DNA from: Kamptonema formosum PCC 6407
Lineage (GTDB): Bacteria; Cyanobacteriota; Cyanobacteriia; Cyanobacteriales; Microcoleaceae
Length of the DNA: 64,000 bases
Direction of reading: 5' to 3'
Assembly (NCBI RefSeq): GCF_000332155.1
Contig: NZ_KB235899.1
Location: forward strand, 30,124-94,123
Shown here: one piece after another, positions 53,401-64,000 of the stretch
Layout: each line of letters starts with the position of its first letter
Numbering within the stretch: the stretch's first letter is position 1
Position numbers and translations under genes: made by a program
The notes under the pieces: generated by a model
Database searches by the model: none
Told to the model about the DNA's origin: nothing
What the model saw: only the letters and a program-made list of their open reading frames with translations

Positions 53401-56400
53401 GGTAATGGCAATCGCATTATAATTAGTATCGGTGCTAGTTGATGTGTAATTAATTGTGCTAGTATGATTGCCTTCAACGAGGTTATCATCTACGGCTGTG
53501 ATTGTGACTGTTTGCGGTACATTCCAGTTAGCTGAAGTGAATGTTAAGCTAGTTGCACTGCTTGTACTTTGACTGTCAGGATTGATAGCAATTGTGACAT
53601 CGGATGTGGGTTGACTGTTTAATACTACTGTGTAACTATCAGTTGCTCCGCCTTCGGTGATATCTGTGCTACCTGCCGATTGAGTGATGTTGACATTGGC
53701 AGTATCGTTATCAGTAATATTGGCAGTAATTGGGGTAATGGCAATCGCATTATAATTAGTATCGGTGCTAGTTGATGTGTAATTAATTGTGCTAGTATGA
53801 TTGCCTTCAACGAGGTTATCATCTACGGCTGTGACTGTGACTGTCTGTGGTACATTCCAGTTAGCTGAAGTGAAGGTGAGACTGCTAGAACTACTGGTAC
53901 TTTGACTATCCGGGTTGATAGCAATTGTGACATTGGCTGTGGGTTGACTGGTTAATACTACTGTGTAACTATCAGTTGCTCCGCCTTCGGTGATATCTGT
54001 GCTACCTGCCGATTGAGTGATGTTGACATTGGCAGTATCGTTATCAGTAATATTGGCAGTAATTGGGGTAATGGCGATCGCATTGTAGTTAGTATCGGTG
54101 CTAGTTGCTGTGTAACTAATTGTGCTAGTATGATTGCCTTCAACGAGGTTATCATTTACGGCTGTGACTGTGACTGTTTGTGGTGTATTCCAGTTAGCGG
54201 AAGTGAAGGTTAAGCTAGTTGCACTACTGGTACTTTGACTGTCAGGATTAATCGTAATTGTAACATTGGCTGTAGGTTGGCTGTTTAATACTACTGTGTA
54301 ACTATCCGTTGCACCGCCTTCCGAGACATTGGTGCTACCACTGGATTGAGTGATGTTGACACTAGCAGTATCGTTATCAGTAATAGCAATATTTTGAGTA
54401 GTCGTGCTGCCTAGTGCAATATTTGCCGACGGATTACTAATAGTTAATGTCGCGGTTTCTGTACCTTCTGCTACAGCATCGTTAACAACAGTAAAAGTAG
54501 TAGTGCCTGTAGTTTGTCCGCTAGGAATAGTAATAGTAGTATTACCCAGGTTGTAATCTCCAGCAGTAACATTAGTTCCAGAAACACCTAAGTCAACAGT
54601 TTGATTGCTAGAAACGACACTAGAAGCGGTGGCGGTAACGGTAATTATAGTTGTACCTGCTTCCGTACCTGCATTACTACTAACTGATAAATTGACAATA
54701 CCTTGTATCAGCGTGTTGGCTGTTGAAGAATCATTAGTTGTCACTGAGTCAGTAATACCTAAAGCTGTTAATCCGCTAAGAATAGGATTAGGTTTTACTG
54801 TGGCTGTATTCGTGACAATAGTTCCCGCTGGTGTTGCTGAATCAATTGTCCCATTAACTGTCAATGTTGCTGATTGTGATGGTGCTAAATTAACTTTTTC
54901 CCAGACTCCAGAAGTGTTACTGTAATTGCCTGCTGAAGCACTAAAACTGGGATTAGTTACTGCTGCGGGTACTGTGTCGCTGAGATTGAGGTGATCGATT
55001 GTGTTTGTGGTACTATTATTTGTAACTGTAATTGTGTAACTAATCGAACCGCCGGGGTTAGCAGTGGCGGGGGCAGTTTTAACAACACTTAAATCAACTT
55101 CAGGAGGAGTAGCGCGATACTCAAATGCCCCAATATCTACAGTAGAATTACTGATTCTAGTAAAGGGTAAACCACGTTGATCGCTAGTTAATCCAGAGGC
55201 AAGAGTGTTGCTACCTGCATCAATTGCTTGGGAACTAGCAAGTAAGGCATGAGTTTGAGTTAATCCCCCATTATTTGCAAGGGGAGAAAGTACCGTACTA
55301 ATGAGTCCAGAAACAGTAATATCGCTGGCAACTGTGGGAAAACTACCTGCACTTCCGCTTTGTCCTACTAAGTTATTGCCGTTGGAGGTAAAAGTATCTA
55401 AGTTTTGCACTTCTGTATTAGTAGTGGCAGTATTACCTGCAACAATGCTGTTACTAACTGTCGCCGTACTGCTAGCGTTGGAGATTCCGCCACCATTACT
55501 AGCTGAATTATAAGCGAGCGTGCTGTTTGTAATAGTTAATGTAGTTGCATTAACGTTGTAGATGCCGCCGCCATTGTCAGTAGCTGTATTACCAGAGATC
55601 GTGCTGTTAGTGACAGTCATCGTCCCTGTATTGCGAATGCCGCCACCGTTGGGTGCTGTGTTGCCACTAATCGTACTGTTAGCGATCGTTGCTGTGCCGT
55701 TTGAGAAGTTGGAGATGCCACCGCCTCTCAAATTGACTGTGTTGTTAGCGATCGTACTATTAGTAACTGTCAGAGTCGCCGTAGAGTTAACATTGTAAAT
55801 GCCGCCGCCGTTGTTAGAAGCGCTATTACCACTAATCGTGCTGTTGCTGACGGTGGCGATACCTCTGTTGTCAATGCCACCGCCACCAGTATTATTAGTG
55901 TAGTTGTTTGTAACTGTACTGTTAATTACCGTCAGCGTACCGCTACGATTGTAAATCCCAGCGCCATTTTCGTTAGATGTGTTCCCGGAAATTGTGCTGT
56001 TAGTGACGGTGACATTGCTACTATTATCGATCAAAATGCCGCCAGCTTTACCATTAGGAAACGTCCCCGATGCAGTGCCATTACTGACAGTGCTGTTGTT
56101 TAAAGTTAAGGTACTACCGTTTGTGACCGAGATATTTGCACCCCTACCAGTAACGCTACCCTGAGTAATAGTCATGTCACTAATGTTGACTGTTACCCCC
56201 GATCCAGAAATATCGAATACCCGCACGGCATTATTGCCACTAACGCTTAAATTACTCGCACCAAGCCCATCAATACTTACTGAATTATTAATGCTGAGAC
56301 TACTGGCAAGAGTTATTGTGCCACTGACTCCCGTAAGGTCGATCGCATCCGCACCAGCAGTGTTATTAGCTGCTACAATTGCCTCTGGCAAGCTGATTTT

Positions 56401-56493
56401 GCCGTCAGCGCCGGGACTAGCAATTAGGTTCGCGATGCTGCTGGTAGTTCCATCTACTAAGTCGTTTGTGGTTGTGACGCTAACTGTTGCCAT
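50401..56493 (-). CDS. Giant beta-helix / DUF11 / Calx-beta / RTX surface protein (paralogue 1)
   Basis: 2030 residues; start supported by AAGGAG six bases upstream. No N-terminal signal peptide: secretion by a type I (RTX) route is likely. N-terminus [12 protein letters not shown] ... [17 protein letters not shown] resembles the CSLREA/pectin-lyase-like lead. Residues about 100-385 form a right-handed beta-helix of NSTISGN repeats. A choice-of-anchor Q segment ([21 protein letters not shown] ... VDIGAFEYR) and a DUF11 domain (about 465-560) follow. Then come a Calx-beta domain (about 600-705), eight 111-residue repeats (about 707-1597), a PTPIPTP linker, and RTX nonapeptides (about 1765-1965, [19 protein letters not shown] type) binding Ca2+. 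Probably an adhesin or sheath protein. A paralogue lies immediately upstream. Confidence 0.9.
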   Translation of the reverse strand: MATVSVTTTNDLVDGTTSSIANLIASPGADGKISLPEAIVAANNTAGADAIDLTGVSGTITLASSLSINNSVSIDGLGASNLSVSGNNAVRVFDISGSGVTVNISDMTITQGSVTGRGANISVTNGSTLTLNNSTVSNGTASGTFPNGKAGGILIDNSSNVTVTNSTISGNTSNENGAGIYNRSGTLTVINSTVTNNYTNNTGGGGIDNRGIATVSNSTISGNSASNNGGGIYNVNSTATLTVTNSTIANNTVNLRGGGISNFSNGTATIANSTISGNTAPNGGGIRNTGTMTVTNSTISGNTATDNGGGIYNVNATTLTITNSTLAYNSASNGGGISNASSTATVSNSIVAGNTATTNTEVQNLDTFTSNGNNLVGQSGSAGSFPTVASDITVSGLISTVLSPLANNGGLTQTHALLASSQAIDAGSNTLASGLTSDQRGLPFTRISNSTVDIGAFEYRATPPEVDLSVVKTAPATANPGGSISYTITVTNNSTTNTIDHLNLSDTVPAAVTNPSFSASAGNYSNTSGVWEKVNLAPSQSATLTVNGTIDSATPAGTIVTNTATVKPNPILSGLTALGITDSVTTNDSSTANTLIQGIVNLSVSSNAGTEAGTTIITVTATASSVVSSNQTVDLGVSGTNVTAGDYNLGNTTITIPSGQTTGTTTFTVVNDAVAEGTETATLTISNPSANIALGSTTTQNIAITDNDTASVNITQSSGSTNVSEGGATDSYTVVLNSQPTANVTITINPDSQSTSSATSLTFTSANWNTPQTVTVTAVNDNLVEGNHTSTISYTATSTDTNYNAIAITPITANITDNDTANVNITQSAGSTDITEGGATDSYTVVLTSQPTANVTIAINPDSQSTSSSSSLTFTSANWNVPQTVTVTAVDDNLVEGNHTSTINYTSTSTDTNYNAIAITPITANITDNDTANVNITQSAGSTDITEGGATDSYTVVLNSQPTSDVTIAINPDSQSTSSATSLTFTSANWNVPQTVTITAVDDNLVEGNHTSTINYTSTSTDTNYNAIAITPITANITDNDTANVNITQSAGNTDISEGSTTDSYTVVLNSQPTANVTIAINPDSQSTSSSSSLTFTSANWNVPQTVTVTAVDDNLVEGNHTSTISYTATSTDTNYNAIAITPITANITDNDTANVNITQSAGSTNISEGSTTDSYTVVLNSQPTSDVTIAINPDSQSTSSATSLTFTSANWNVPQTVTITAVDDNLVEGNHTSTISYTATSTDTNYDTIVITPVTANITDNDTASVNITQSAGSTDISEGSTTDSYTVVLNSQPTSDVTIAINPDSQSTSSSSSLTFTSANWNVPQTVTVTAVDDNLVEGNHTSTISYTATSTDTNYDTIVITPVTANITDNDTASVNITQSAGSTDISEGSTTDSYTVVLNSQPTANVTIAINPDSQSTSSATSLTFTSANWNVPQTVTITAVDDNLVEGNHTSTISYTATSTDTNYDTIVITPVTANITDNDTASVNITQSAGSTNISEGSTTDSYTVVLNSQPTSDVAIAINPDSQSTSSASTLTFTSANWNVPQTVTITAVNDNLVEGNHTSTINYAASSSDVNYDAISINPITSNITDNDIATPTPTPIPIPTPIPTPTPIPTPIPTPIPTPSVTPTPIPTPIPTPSVTPTPIPTPIPTPSVTPTPTPTPIPTPSVTPTPTPIPTPSLTPTPTPTLTPSVTPTPIPTPSVTPTSTPIPTPSVTPTPIPITNNIPNDDCICETISYPDLNQPNSVENRIFGIYNLQIGTIKNDEFLGSNSGNIFDAKSGDDNLYGGDSIDILNGNYGNDFINGGKGDDILLGDENNDIILGDYGADLIFGGKSNDLLNGLEDNDTIFGNRNDDFIDGGKDNDVLYGGKGKDTIFGSEGNDYLLGNQENDTICGGEGNDLISGNEQSDVLAGCAGNDTIYGGKDNDTITGGKSDDILYGDLGSDSLIGGSGNDIFVLKAGYGFDTIGDFTIGQDSIGLTGGLSFSQLDFTENERGTIIKNLLTGEQLAVTIGVTKSAIASASFLLI
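51700..54380 (-). repeat. Eight tandem 333-bp repeats within paralogue 1
   Basis: Unit of 111 codons with ends at NITDND and VNITQS. Copies are almost identical in DNA. Paralogue 2 has only two copies (about 58320-58990), so the array has grown or shrunk since duplication. Units 2-8 differ mainly at SATS/SSSS and NAIAI/DTIVI positions, distributed as in recombined arrays. Confidence 0.95.
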
Positions 56494-56873
56494 AGTTACT
56501 CCTTAGAGATCCAGTCTCTACAATTATATAGCGCGATCGCCATTCTCGTACTGATATCCTCAAAATATATTGTGCCAATGCAAGCAGAAACGATATGAAT
56601 CTCGTTAATCTGTGCGTTAATTTATTGCACTATAATATTTATAACTTGCTGATTCCTGGTGGTGCTAGTCAAAATGCAAAAGATTTGTTTCGCAAAATAG
56701 CTAAAAGCTTTTTCTGAAAATGCTTCGGGAAATATACCTTTAAGATGAGAACGCTAGGTTAAATCATAACCACTAATACAATTTTATCGCGATCGCGGTA
56801 TTAAAACTTGAGTTTTATCTAGGGTATACAAATAGGGAAATGGATATCAATCTCCACCAGGTAAACTATTACC
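56494..56873. repeat. Upstream duplicate of 61369-61744
   Basis: Almost identical to 61369-61744, including the strong AGGAGTAACTATG start context, a 40-codon frame and GTATACAAATAGGG. Identity ends abruptly at about 56873, after GGTAAACTATTAC. On the right copy the same word continues into the transposase remnant. Confidence 0.9.
56595..56717 (+). CDS. Possible 40-residue small protein, duplicated
   Basis: A frame starting NLVNLCVNLLHYNIYNLL and ending DLFRKIAKSFF, with a hydrophobic N-terminal half and basic end. An identical copy, except Lys to Glu, is at 61470-61592 inside the duplicated block. Its preservation may only reflect recent duplication. No family recognised; it could be a fragment of a larger lost gene. 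Confidence 0.3.
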   Translation: MNLVNLCVNLLHYNIYNLLIPGGASQNAKDLFRKIAKSFF

Positions 56874-56937
56874 CTAGATGAGTAATACCGAAAGCAATGT
56901 CTATACCAAACTACGCCACTGCACTTTTATTTTCTGA

Positions 56938-59900
56938 CTAAATCAACAGAAAATTAGCTGATATAATCGCACTTTTATCGACCCCAATCATAATCGCTAA
57001 CTGATCCCCTGTCAACAGATTTTTAATAATTGTTCCCCGATTATCCTCAGTAAAATCTAACTGACTAAAACTTAAACCACTTAATCCAATTAAGTCTTGA
57101 CCAATGGTAAAATCACCGATAGTATCAAATCCGCTACCAGCTTTTAAGATAAAAATATCATTACCGCTACCGCCAATCAAACTATCATTACCCAAGTCTC
57201 CATAAAGGATATCGTCACCTTTACCACCAGTGATAGTATCGTTATTTTCACCTCCGTAAATTGTATCATTTCCTTCACAACCTCCGAGAAGATCGTCTTG
57301 TTCATTCCCACTAATGAAGTCATTACCTACACCGCCACAGATGGTATCAGACTCTAAGTTTCCAAAGATGTTATCATTACCTTCACTGCCAAGAATTGTA
57401 TCATTACCTTTGCCCCCATATAAAACATCATTATCCTTGCCACCGTCGATAAAATCATCATTTCTATTACCAAAAATGGTGTCATTATCTTCTCGGCCAT
57501 TTAGTAAGTCATTACTTTTCCCTCCGAAGATTAAATCAGCGCCATAATCGCCAAGAATAATATCATTATTTTCATCTCCTAACAGGATGTCATCACCTTT
57601 GCCACCACTAATAAAGTCATTGCCATAATTACCGTTAAGGATGTCTATACTGTCGCCACCATATAGATTATCATCCCCTGATTTAGCATCGAAGATATTG
57701 CCAGAATTGCCACCTAAAAACTCATCATTTTTTATCGTACCTATTTGAAGGTTAGATATACCAAATATACGGTTTTCAACTGAGTTGGGTTGGTTTAAGT
57801 CGGGATAGGAAATTTTTTCACAGATGCAGCTATCGTCTGGGATGTTGTTAGTTATTGGTGTGGGAGTTGGTGTTACCGATAGAATTGGTGTCGGTGTTAC
57901 TGATGGAATTGGTGTTAACGATGGCGTTGGTGTCGGTGTTACCGATGGCGTTGGTGTCGGTGTTACTGATGGTATTGGTGTCGGTGTTACTGATGGAATT
58001 GGTGTTACCGATGGCGTTGGTGTCGGTGTTACCGATGGCGTTGGTGTCGGTGTTACTGATGGTGTTGGTGTGGGAGTTACCGATGGCGTTGGTGTTACCG
58101 ATGGCGTTGGTGTCGGTGTTACCGATGGCGTTGGTGTCGGTGTTACCGATGGCGTTGGTGTCGGTGTTACTGATGGTGTTGGTGTGGGAGTTACCGATGG
58201 CGTTGGTGTTACTGATGGAGTTGGTGTTACTGATGGAGTTGGAGTTAGTGTTACCGATGGAGTTGGTGTTACTGATGGAGTTGGCGTTACTGATGGCGTG
58301 AGTGTTGGCGTTGGTGTTGCGATATCGTTATCAGTAATATTAGCAGTAATCGGGGTAATAGCAATCGCATTATAATTAGTATCAGTGCTAGTTGCTGTGT
58401 AACTAATTGTGCTAGTATGATTGCCTTCAACGAGGTTATCATCTACGGCTGTGACTGTGACTGTCTGTGGTACATTCCAGTTAGCTGAAGTGAAGGTGAG
58501 ACTGCTAGAACTACTGGTACTTTGACTATCCGGGTTGATAGCAATTGTGACATCACTGGTGGGTTGGCTGTTTAATACGACTGTGTAACTATCGGTGGTG
58601 CTTCCTTCTGAAATATTTGTGCTACCTGCCGATTGAGTGATGTTGACATTGGCAGTATCGTTATCAGTAATATTGGCTGTTACTGGGGTAATGGCGATTG
58701 CATTATAATTAGTATCAGTGCTAGTTGCTGTGTAACTAATTGTGCTAGTATGATTGCCTTCAACTAGGTTATCATCTACGGCTGTGACTGTGACTGTCTG
58801 TGGTACATTCCAATTAGCTGAAGTGAATGTTAAGCTAGTTGCGCTACTGGTACTTTGACTGTCAGGATTGATGTTAATTGTGACATCGGATGTGGGTTGA
58901 CTGGTTAATACTACTGTATAACTATCAGTTGCACCGCCTTCTGAAATATCTGTGCTACCACTGGATTGAGTGATGTTAATATTGGCAGTATCGTTATCAG
59001 TAATAGCAATATTTTGAGTAGTTGTGCTGCCTAGTGCAATATTTGCAGACGGATTACTAATAGTTAATGTCGCGGTTTCTGTACCTTCTGCTACAGCATC
59101 ATCAACAACAGTAAAGGTGGTAGTACCTGTAGTTTGTCCGCTAGGAATAGTAATAGTAGTATTACCCAGGTTGTAATCTCCAGCAGTAATATTAGTTCCA
59201 GAAACACCTAAATCAACAGTTTCATTGCTAGAAACGGCACTAGAAGCGGTGGCGGTAACGGTAATTATAGTTGTACCTGCTTCCGTACCTGCATTACTAC
59301 TAACTGATAAATTGACAATACCTTGTATCAGCGTGTTGGCTGTTGAAGAATCATTAGTTGTCACTGAGTCAGTAATACCTAAAGCTGTTAATCCGCTAAG
59401 AATAGGATTAGGTTTTACTGTTGCTGTATTCGTGACAATATTTCCCACTGGTGTTGCCGAATTAATTGTTCCATTAACTGTCAATGTTGCGGATTGTAAT
59501 GGTGCTAGATTAACGTTTTCCCAAACTCCATTTGTATTGGTGTAATTACCTGCCGAAACTGTAAAACTGGAATTAATTATTTGTGTTGGTAATGTGTCGC
59601 TGAGATTGAGGTGAGCTATTGTGTCAGTTGTACTGTTATTTGTAACTGTAATTGTGTAAGTAATCGGGTCGCCGGCGTTTGCAGTGGCGGGGGAGGTTTT
59701 AAGAACACTTAAATCGAGATTGGGAGGGGTACTTCGATACTCGAATGCTCCAATATCTACTGTACTGTTGACGGTTCTAGTAAAGGGTAAACCACGTTGG
59801 TCGCTAGTAGTTACACCAGTATTATTGCCTGCATCAATGGCAAGACTCGTAGCAAGCAAGGCGTGAGTTTGAGTAAGTCCGCCGTTGTTGGCGAGGGATG

Positions 59901-61368
59901 CTAATTGGGGATTGATAGGTGTACCGATAGTGCCGACGATATTGCCATTTGTGCCATTGACAAAGCTGCTGCTACCTTGGTTAATGCCAATTAGATTATT
60001 ACCGTTGTCGGTGAAAGTGCCTGAGACATCTGGGTTAATAGTTCCTGAACCAGCGTTGCTAGGAGTATCGAAGTTACCCGCCACGATCGTATTTTTGACG
60101 TTGACAATGCCACCAGCTCTACTAAAGATTCCTCCACTATCGCCAGTGCCGTCATTATTGCTGTCAGCCGTGTTGTTGGCGATCGTACTGTTGGTCAGGG
60201 TGGTTATGCCGTTCCAATTGTAGATCCCACCGCCGTCGCTGTTAGTGGAATTGCCGCTGACGGTGCTGTTGCTCAGGGTGGCTGTGCCGCCTTGGTTAAA
60301 GATCCCGCCGCCGTCGCTGTTAGTGGAATTGCCGCTGATAGTGCTATTACTCAGAGTCACTGTGTCAAGGTTGAAGATCGCGCCACCGCCGTATTTAGCG
60401 GAATTGCCGCTGATGGTGCTATTACTCAGGGTAACAGTGCTGTCGAGGTTGAAGATCCCGCCACCACCATCAGCCGAATTGCCGCTGACGGTGCTGTTGC
60501 TCAGGGTGGCTGTGCTTTGGTAGTTGTAGATCCCGCCGCCGCTACCAGCCGAATTGCCGCTGACGGTGCTGTTGCTCAGGGTCACTCTGCTGTAAAAGGC
60601 GTTCCAAATCCCGCCGCCGTTGTATTTAGCCGAATTACCGCTGACAGTGCTGTTGCTCAGGGTAACAGTGCTGTTGACATTGAAGATCCCGCCGCCGTTG
60701 TATTTAGCCGAATTGCCGCTGACAGTGCTGTTGGTCAAGGTGACTCTGCTGCTGAAGTTCAAGATCCCGCCACCACCATCAGCCGAATTGCCGCTGACAG
60801 TGCTGTTGGTCAGGGTGACAGTGCTGCCACTGCGGTTGGAGATCCCACCACCACTGTATTCAGCCGAATTGCCACTGACAGTGCTGTTAGTCAGAGCGAT
60901 CGCACCTCGATTATAAATCCCACCGCCCCTTGTACTACCACCAGTAGCCGAATTGCCGCTGACAGTGCTATTACTCAAATTCAGGGTGCTGCCTGTTGCT
61001 ACAAAAATGCCGCCGCCATCGAATACGCTACTACCATTGGCAATAGTCATACTGTCAATATTTACTGTCGTCCCCGCACCGGAAATATCGAACACCCGCA
61101 CGGCATTGTTGCCGCTAACGGTTAAATTAGTTGCCCCTGGGCCGTTAATACTGACTGAATCGGTAATGTCTAGCGTACTAGCAAGGGCGATCGTACCGCT
61201 GACTCCAGTAAGATCGATCGCATCTGCACCAGCAGTGTTATTGGCGGCCACAATTGCCTCTGGCAAGCTGATTTTGCCGTCAGCGCCGGGACTGGCAATT
61301 AGGTTCGCGATGCTGGTAGTAGTTCCATCTACCGTGTTGTTGGTGGTTGTGACGCTAACTGTTGCCAT
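56938..61368 (-). CDS. Giant beta-helix / DUF11 / Calx-beta / RTX surface protein (paralogue 2)
   Basis: 1476 residues with the same architecture as the neighbour. The order is the same N-terminus, a longer beta-helix (about 90-480, built from NSTVSGNSA repeats), a choice-of-anchor segment ([30 protein letters not shown]), DUF11 and Calx-beta. Only two 111-residue repeats follow (about 790-1010), then a TPTPSVTP linker at about 1018-1173 and RTX repeats at about 1206-1413. The N-terminal 70 residues and the RTX region are nearly identical to paralogue 1, while helix and linker differ in length. The AGGAG start context is shared. Secreted surface protein, role in adhesion, motility or sheath inferred. 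Confidence 0.9.
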   Translation of the reverse strand: MATVSVTTTNNTVDGTTTSIANLIASPGADGKISLPEAIVAANNTAGADAIDLTGVSGTIALASTLDITDSVSINGPGATNLTVSGNNAVRVFDISGAGTTVNIDSMTIANGSSVFDGGGIFVATGSTLNLSNSTVSGNSATGGSTRGGGIYNRGAIALTNSTVSGNSAEYSGGGISNRSGSTVTLTNSTVSGNSADGGGGILNFSSRVTLTNSTVSGNSAKYNGGGIFNVNSTVTLSNSTVSGNSAKYNGGGIWNAFYSRVTLSNSTVSGNSAGSGGGIYNYQSTATLSNSTVSGNSADGGGGIFNLDSTVTLSNSTISGNSAKYGGGAIFNLDTVTLSNSTISGNSTNSDGGGIFNQGGTATLSNSTVSGNSTNSDGGGIYNWNGITTLTNSTIANNTADSNNDGTGDSGGIFSRAGGIVNVKNTIVAGNFDTPSNAGSGTINPDVSGTFTDNGNNLIGINQGSSSFVNGTNGNIVGTIGTPINPQLASLANNGGLTQTHALLATSLAIDAGNNTGVTTSDQRGLPFTRTVNSTVDIGAFEYRSTPPNLDLSVLKTSPATANAGDPITYTITVTNNSTTDTIAHLNLSDTLPTQIINSSFTVSAGNYTNTNGVWENVNLAPLQSATLTVNGTINSATPVGNIVTNTATVKPNPILSGLTALGITDSVTTNDSSTANTLIQGIVNLSVSSNAGTEAGTTIITVTATASSAVSSNETVDLGVSGTNITAGDYNLGNTTITIPSGQTTGTTTFTVVDDAVAEGTETATLTISNPSANIALGSTTTQNIAITDNDTANINITQSSGSTDISEGGATDSYTVVLTSQPTSDVTININPDSQSTSSATSLTFTSANWNVPQTVTVTAVDDNLVEGNHTSTISYTATSTDTNYNAIAITPVTANITDNDTANVNITQSAGSTNISEGSTTDSYTVVLNSQPTSDVTIAINPDSQSTSSSSSLTFTSANWNVPQTVTVTAVDDNLVEGNHTSTISYTATSTDTNYNAIAITPITANITDNDIATPTPTLTPSVTPTPSVTPTPSVTLTPTPSVTPTPSVTPTPSVTPTPTPSVTPTPTPSVTPTPTPSVTPTPTPSVTPTPSVTPTPTPSVTPTPTPSVTPTPTPSVTPIPSVTPTPIPSVTPTPTPSVTPTPTPSLTPIPSVTPTPILSVTPTPTPITNNIPDDSCICEKISYPDLNQPNSVENRIFGISNLQIGTIKNDEFLGGNSGNIFDAKSGDDNLYGGDSIDILNGNYGNDFISGGKGDDILLGDENNDIILGDYGADLIFGGKSNDLLNGREDNDTIFGNRNDDFIDGGKDNDVLYGGKGNDTILGSEGNDNIFGNLESDTICGGVGNDFISGNEQDDLLGGCEGNDTIYGGENNDTITGGKGDDILYGDLGNDSLIGGSGNDIFILKAGSGFDTIGDFTIGQDLIGLSGLSFSQLDFTEDNRGTIIKNLLTGDQLAIMIGVDKSAIISANFLLI
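57850..58315 (-). repeat. Pro/Thr/Ser/Val-coding linker repeats in paralogue 2
   Basis: Tandem 12-24-base units coding TPTPSVTP. The equivalent linker in paralogue 1 (51310-51700) mixes TPIP and SVTP units. The length difference shows independent slippage after duplication. Confidence 0.9.
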
Positions 61369-61744
61369 AGTTACTCCTCAGCGATTCAGGTTGTAGAATT
61401 ATGTGCGCGATCGCCATTCTCGTACTGATATCCTCAAAATATTTTGTGCCAATGCAAGCAGAAACGATATGAATCTCGTTAATCTGTGCGTTAATTTATT
61501 GCACTATAATATTTATAACTTGCTGATTCCTGGTGGTGCTAGTCAAAATGCAAAAGATTTGTTTCGCAAAATAGCTGAAAGCTTTTTCTGAAAATGCTTC
61601 GGGAATATACCTTTAAGATGAGAACGCTAGGTTAAATCATAACTACTAATACAATTTTATCGCGATCGCGGTATTAAAACTTGAGTTTTATCTAGGGTAT
61701 ACAAATAGGGAAATGGATATCAATCTCCACCAGGTAAACTATTA
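61369..61744. repeat. Upstream duplicate of 56494-56873
   Basis: The right-hand copy of the duplicated promoter and leader block, including the 40-codon frame at 61470-61592. It ends exactly where the transposase remnant starts, marking a recombination junction. Confidence 0.9.
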
Positions 61745-62045
61745 CACAGGATACTACCCAGAATCAGTCCATGCAGATCGCATTTATCGAACCAGGGAAA
61801 ACCGAGCATGTTGTAAAGAAAGAGGAATTAGAATGAGTGAACCGCCGTTAGGAAGGCCACCAGCAAATGTGAGCAAGGGAACCAAGAAACAAGCATGGGA
61901 AGATGAGAGAATTAGGAATGCAATTGAGGGCAAATTTGGACAAGGTAAAAGAAGATTTAGCCTAAATCGAGTGATGGCAAAACTTGATAATACTTCTCAA
62001 ACAGCCATAGAAGATTACTTTTTTAGTAAGCTGTTCAGCTTTTAA
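61745..62045 (+). pseudogene. 3' remnant of IS5-type transposase
   Basis: The frame reads GYYPESVHADRIYRTRENR, CCKERGIRMSEPPLGRPPANV, then RIRNAIEGKFGQGKRRFSLNRVMAKL and ends 12 codons later. This resembles the C-terminal part of IS5-family DDE transposases, including the catalytic-Glu-bearing EGKFGQGKRR region. The N-terminal half with the DDE aspartates is missing. The upstream ATG at 61713 belongs to the duplicated block and is not the native start. The tail after TAIED is unlike intact relatives. Confidence 0.75.
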
Positions 62046-62311
62046 ATCGCTTAATCCAGTTTCAAGATTTAACAGTTTAGCTTAATCGATCGCTAACAAT
62101 CAACAACTAACAACTAACAACTAACAACCAACAGACTGTCACACATCTACAACCCAGCCAAAGCGATCGCAGCAATTCTTATCCTATAAACTTTTAATAA
62201 AACTTAGTAAAATCTCTGGCAATTTTTACAAAAACGTGCGATAATTCAATCCTAATTACCGAATTGCCCCTTTTAGTTCAGAGTGCAGCTCTACCTTAAC
62301 AAATACCCATA
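62046..62311. other. Intergenic region with AACAACTA tandem repeats
   Basis: AACAACTA units at about 62097-62132 and an HIP1 site near 62163. No gene seen. It presumably contains the promoter of the glycosyltransferase gene. Confidence 0.5.
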
Positions 62312-63907
62312 ATGGAAAGCAAGTTAACTCCCAGTGAGTGGCTACCTCCAACTTGGCTAAGATTTATCCTCATCACCATCTTAATTTTGGGGATATTTTT
62401 TAGATTTGCCAATCTCGACAGCAAAGCCTACTGGTTTGATGAAACTTCTACATCCTTACAAATTTCTGGCTATAGCGATAACCAAGTAACCGAGCAAATT
62501 TTAGACGGCCGCGTAATAGATATTCAAACCTTCCATAAATATCAGTATCCTAGCCCCGAAAAAACCGCCACAGACACCATGAAAGGACTAGCGGTAAAAG
62601 AACCTCAGCTTACACCTTTATATTTTGTATTTACCAGGTTTTGGGTGCAGCTATTTGGCAATTCCATCGCGGCGACTCGGAGTTTCTCAGCCGCCGCTAG
62701 CCTGCTAGCTTTCCCCTGCATTTATTGGCTGTGTATTGAACTCTTCAAATCGCCTTTGACAGGATGGATTGCGATCGCACTTTTAGCCGTCTCCCCATTT
62801 CATTTAGTGTACGCTCAAGAAGCGCGACCTTACAGTTTATGGACAATAGCCATCTTACTTTCTAATATTACCCTACTGCGAGCGATCCGCCTGCAAAATA
62901 TTAATAGTTGGGTACTTTATGCAGCCACCATAATTTTCGGCATCTACTCATTTCTCTTCTCTGCCTTAGTTATCATTGCTCACGGGATTTATATATTGGC
63001 AATAGAAGGATTTCGTTTAAGTAAAACCTTAATTCGCTACCTAATTGCCTCCCTAGTAGGAGTTATAGCTTTTATCCCTTGGATTATCTTCGCTCTTATT
63101 AATGTTCAAAAAACTAACGAGGGGAGATGGGGAACAACTTCAACCTCTATTTTTACTTTAATTAAAAGTTGGATTCGGGGCATTAGTTTATTTTTTGCTG
63201 ACTTTAGCCTCAACGAGGATAGCCCATCAATATACTTTATTCCGTACACCGCCGTTGTATTAATTATTTTTATCCTGGTTTGCTATTCAATTTATTTCTT
63301 ATACCGCCATAGCCCCAAGCAAGTTTGGTTGTTCATCTTTATTTCGATGGCAGTACCAGCGCTAGCTCTGATCGTACCAGATTTAATTCTCGGAGGTGCT
63401 CAGTCAACTATAGCCCGATATCTACTTCCATCTTACTTAGCCATGCAGCTAGGAGTTGCTTACCTCTTCGCTCATAAACTTAGTGATTCAGTCACACCCC
63501 AATTGCAAAAAATATGGCAGTTTGCTTTGATTATGCTAATATCAATTGGTATATTTTCTTGTGCTGTATTTTCCCAATCCGAACTTTGGTGGAGCAAAGC
63601 AGAAGGTAATGTTAATTATCATTTAGCTCAAGTCATCAACAAAGCTAAGGAACCTCTTGTAATTAGTGACGCTTATTTTGTCAAAACCTTGGCTCTTAGT
63701 CACTATCTAGAACCCAAAGTACGGTTTCAATTAGTAGCTGAACCCCAAATTCCTCAAATTGCCGATGGTTTCAATGATGTGTTTATTTACGACTCTTCCC
63801 AAACTCTACGCGACGAATTAGATAAAAAGTATAGTTTACAGCCTGTAGATACAGGTTACTCGATCAGAAATGCTTACAATCCCACTCTGTGGCGGCTAGT
63901 AAAATAG
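62312..63907 (+). CDS. GT39/ArnT-type membrane glycosyltransferase
   Basis: A 531-residue multi-pass protein with about 10-12 TM segments. The first periplasmic loop begins with NLDSKAYWFDETSTSL, containing the acidic pair (DE) of the GT-C fold, and later AVSPFHLVYAQEARPYSLWT. The C-terminal loop is soluble. GT39/PMT-like enzymes transfer sugars from polyprenyl-phosphate donors to proteins, lipids or polysaccharides. The acceptor is unknown. The next gene begins a GT2 glycosyltransferase, suggesting a cell-envelope glycan gene cluster continuing beyond the window. Confidence 0.85.
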   Translation: MESKLTPSEWLPPTWLRFILITILILGIFFRFANLDSKAYWFDETSTSLQISGYSDNQVTEQILDGRVIDIQTFHKYQYPSPEKTATDTMKGLAVKEPQLTPLYFVFTRFWVQLFGNSIAATRSFSAAASLLAFPCIYWLCIELFKSPLTGWIAIALLAVSPFHLVYAQEARPYSLWTIAILLSNITLLRAIRLQNINSWVLYAATIIFGIYSFLFSALVIIAHGIYILAIEGFRLSKTLIRYLIASLVGVIAFIPWIIFALINVQKTNEGRWGTTSTSIFTLIKSWIRGISLFFADFSLNEDSPSIYFIPYTAVVLIIFILVCYSIYFLYRHSPKQVWLFIFISMAVPALALIVPDLILGGAQSTIARYLLPSYLAMQLGVAYLFAHKLSDSVTPQLQKIWQFALIMLISIGIFSCAVFSQSELWWSKAEGNVNYHLAQVINKAKEPLVISDAYFVKTLALSHYLEPKVRFQLVAEPQIPQIADGFNDVFIYDSSQTLRDELDKKYSLQPVDTGYSIRNAYNPTLWRLVK

Positions 63908-63933
63908 TAAGAAATAATCACAAAGATTAATCT

Positions 63934-64000
63934 ATGTTCGCTCAAAATCATTCCGAAAAATCAACTAAATTGCTAGTTGTTATTCTTAACTACCGAACCC
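63934..64000 (+). CDS. Family 2 glycosyltransferase, N-terminal fragment
   Basis: Starts at ATG 63934, 26 bases after the GT39-type gene. It reads FAQNHSEKSTKLLVVILNYRT up to the window end. LLVVILNYRT is the typical first strand of GT-A family 2 enzymes. Only the first 22 codons are present; it probably forms an operon with the previous gene. Confidence 0.65.
   Translation, partial: MFAQNHSEKSTKLLVVILNYRT

Overview
The window comes from a filamentous cyanobacterium. The evidence is the very frequent GCGATCGC (HIP1) octamer, a ferredoxin-dependent glutamate synthase, a HetR regulator, a PatX-like RGSGR signal peptide, AMIN-domain TonB receptors, short tandem heptamer repeats and dispersed GGGGCTA-type spacer repeats. 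HetR and PatX occur in filamentous cyanobacteria with and without heterocysts, so heterocyst formation cannot be inferred. No tRNA, rRNA or CRISPR array was seen.

Layout. 1-6 kb: glsF (Fd-GOGAT) with a long leader and a clear terminator. 6-8 kb: a divergent pair, a two-TM protein of the TRADD-N-associated type and a TRADD-N-like pentapeptide-repeat protein. 8-13.3 kb: a minus-strand operon of a Cache-HAMP-pseudocyclase-globin sensor, an MscS channel with a cyclic-nucleotide-binding-like domain, and a PstS-like lipoprotein. 14-18.7 kb: housekeeping and unknown genes, including two tandem lipases and a DUF92/VTE6 family protein. 18.7-24.5 kb: an accessory region with three toxin-antitoxin loci whose toxin genes are all broken. 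A DUF262/HNH gene follows one remnant, and a uracil-DNA-glycosylase-like gene lies between the other two. A Uma2 nuclease-like gene and a GIY-YIG-like gene are also here. 25.2-29.7 kb: small MITE-like elements and a seven-gene Mrp-type cation/proton antiporter operon. 29.7-30.6 kb: hetR.

31-47.3 kb is a TonB-dependent metal/cofactor uptake region. It holds two AMIN-TonB siderophore-type receptors, a PepSY membrane protein, a cobalamin-riboswitch-controlled BtuB-like operon (receptor, [2Fe-2S] protein, membrane protein), an unknown lipoprotein, an unusual TonB and ExbB/ExbD. A 3' fragment of a second exbD lies 16 kb away, between hetR and the PepSY gene. At 47.5-47.8 kb is a secreted 75-residue peptide carrying RGSGR, the pentapeptide that binds HetR, so HetR and its probable ligand are both in the window. 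48-50.3 kb: a small membrane protein, a YihY/BrkB protein and a coiled-coil protein.

50.4-61.7 kb holds two huge paralogous surface or secreted proteins (2030 and 1476 residues). Each has a beta-helix, DUF11, Calx-beta, tandem 111-residue repeats, a Pro/Thr linker and RTX repeats. They arose by tandem duplication that also copied about 375 bp of upstream DNA and ended at a broken IS5-type transposase. The window closes with a GT39-type glycosyltransferase and the start of a GT2 glycosyltransferase.

The strongest leads are the RGSGR peptide with HetR, the globin-pseudocyclase/channel operon, the TRADD-N pair, and the replacement of toxin genes by nuclease or glycosylase-like genes.
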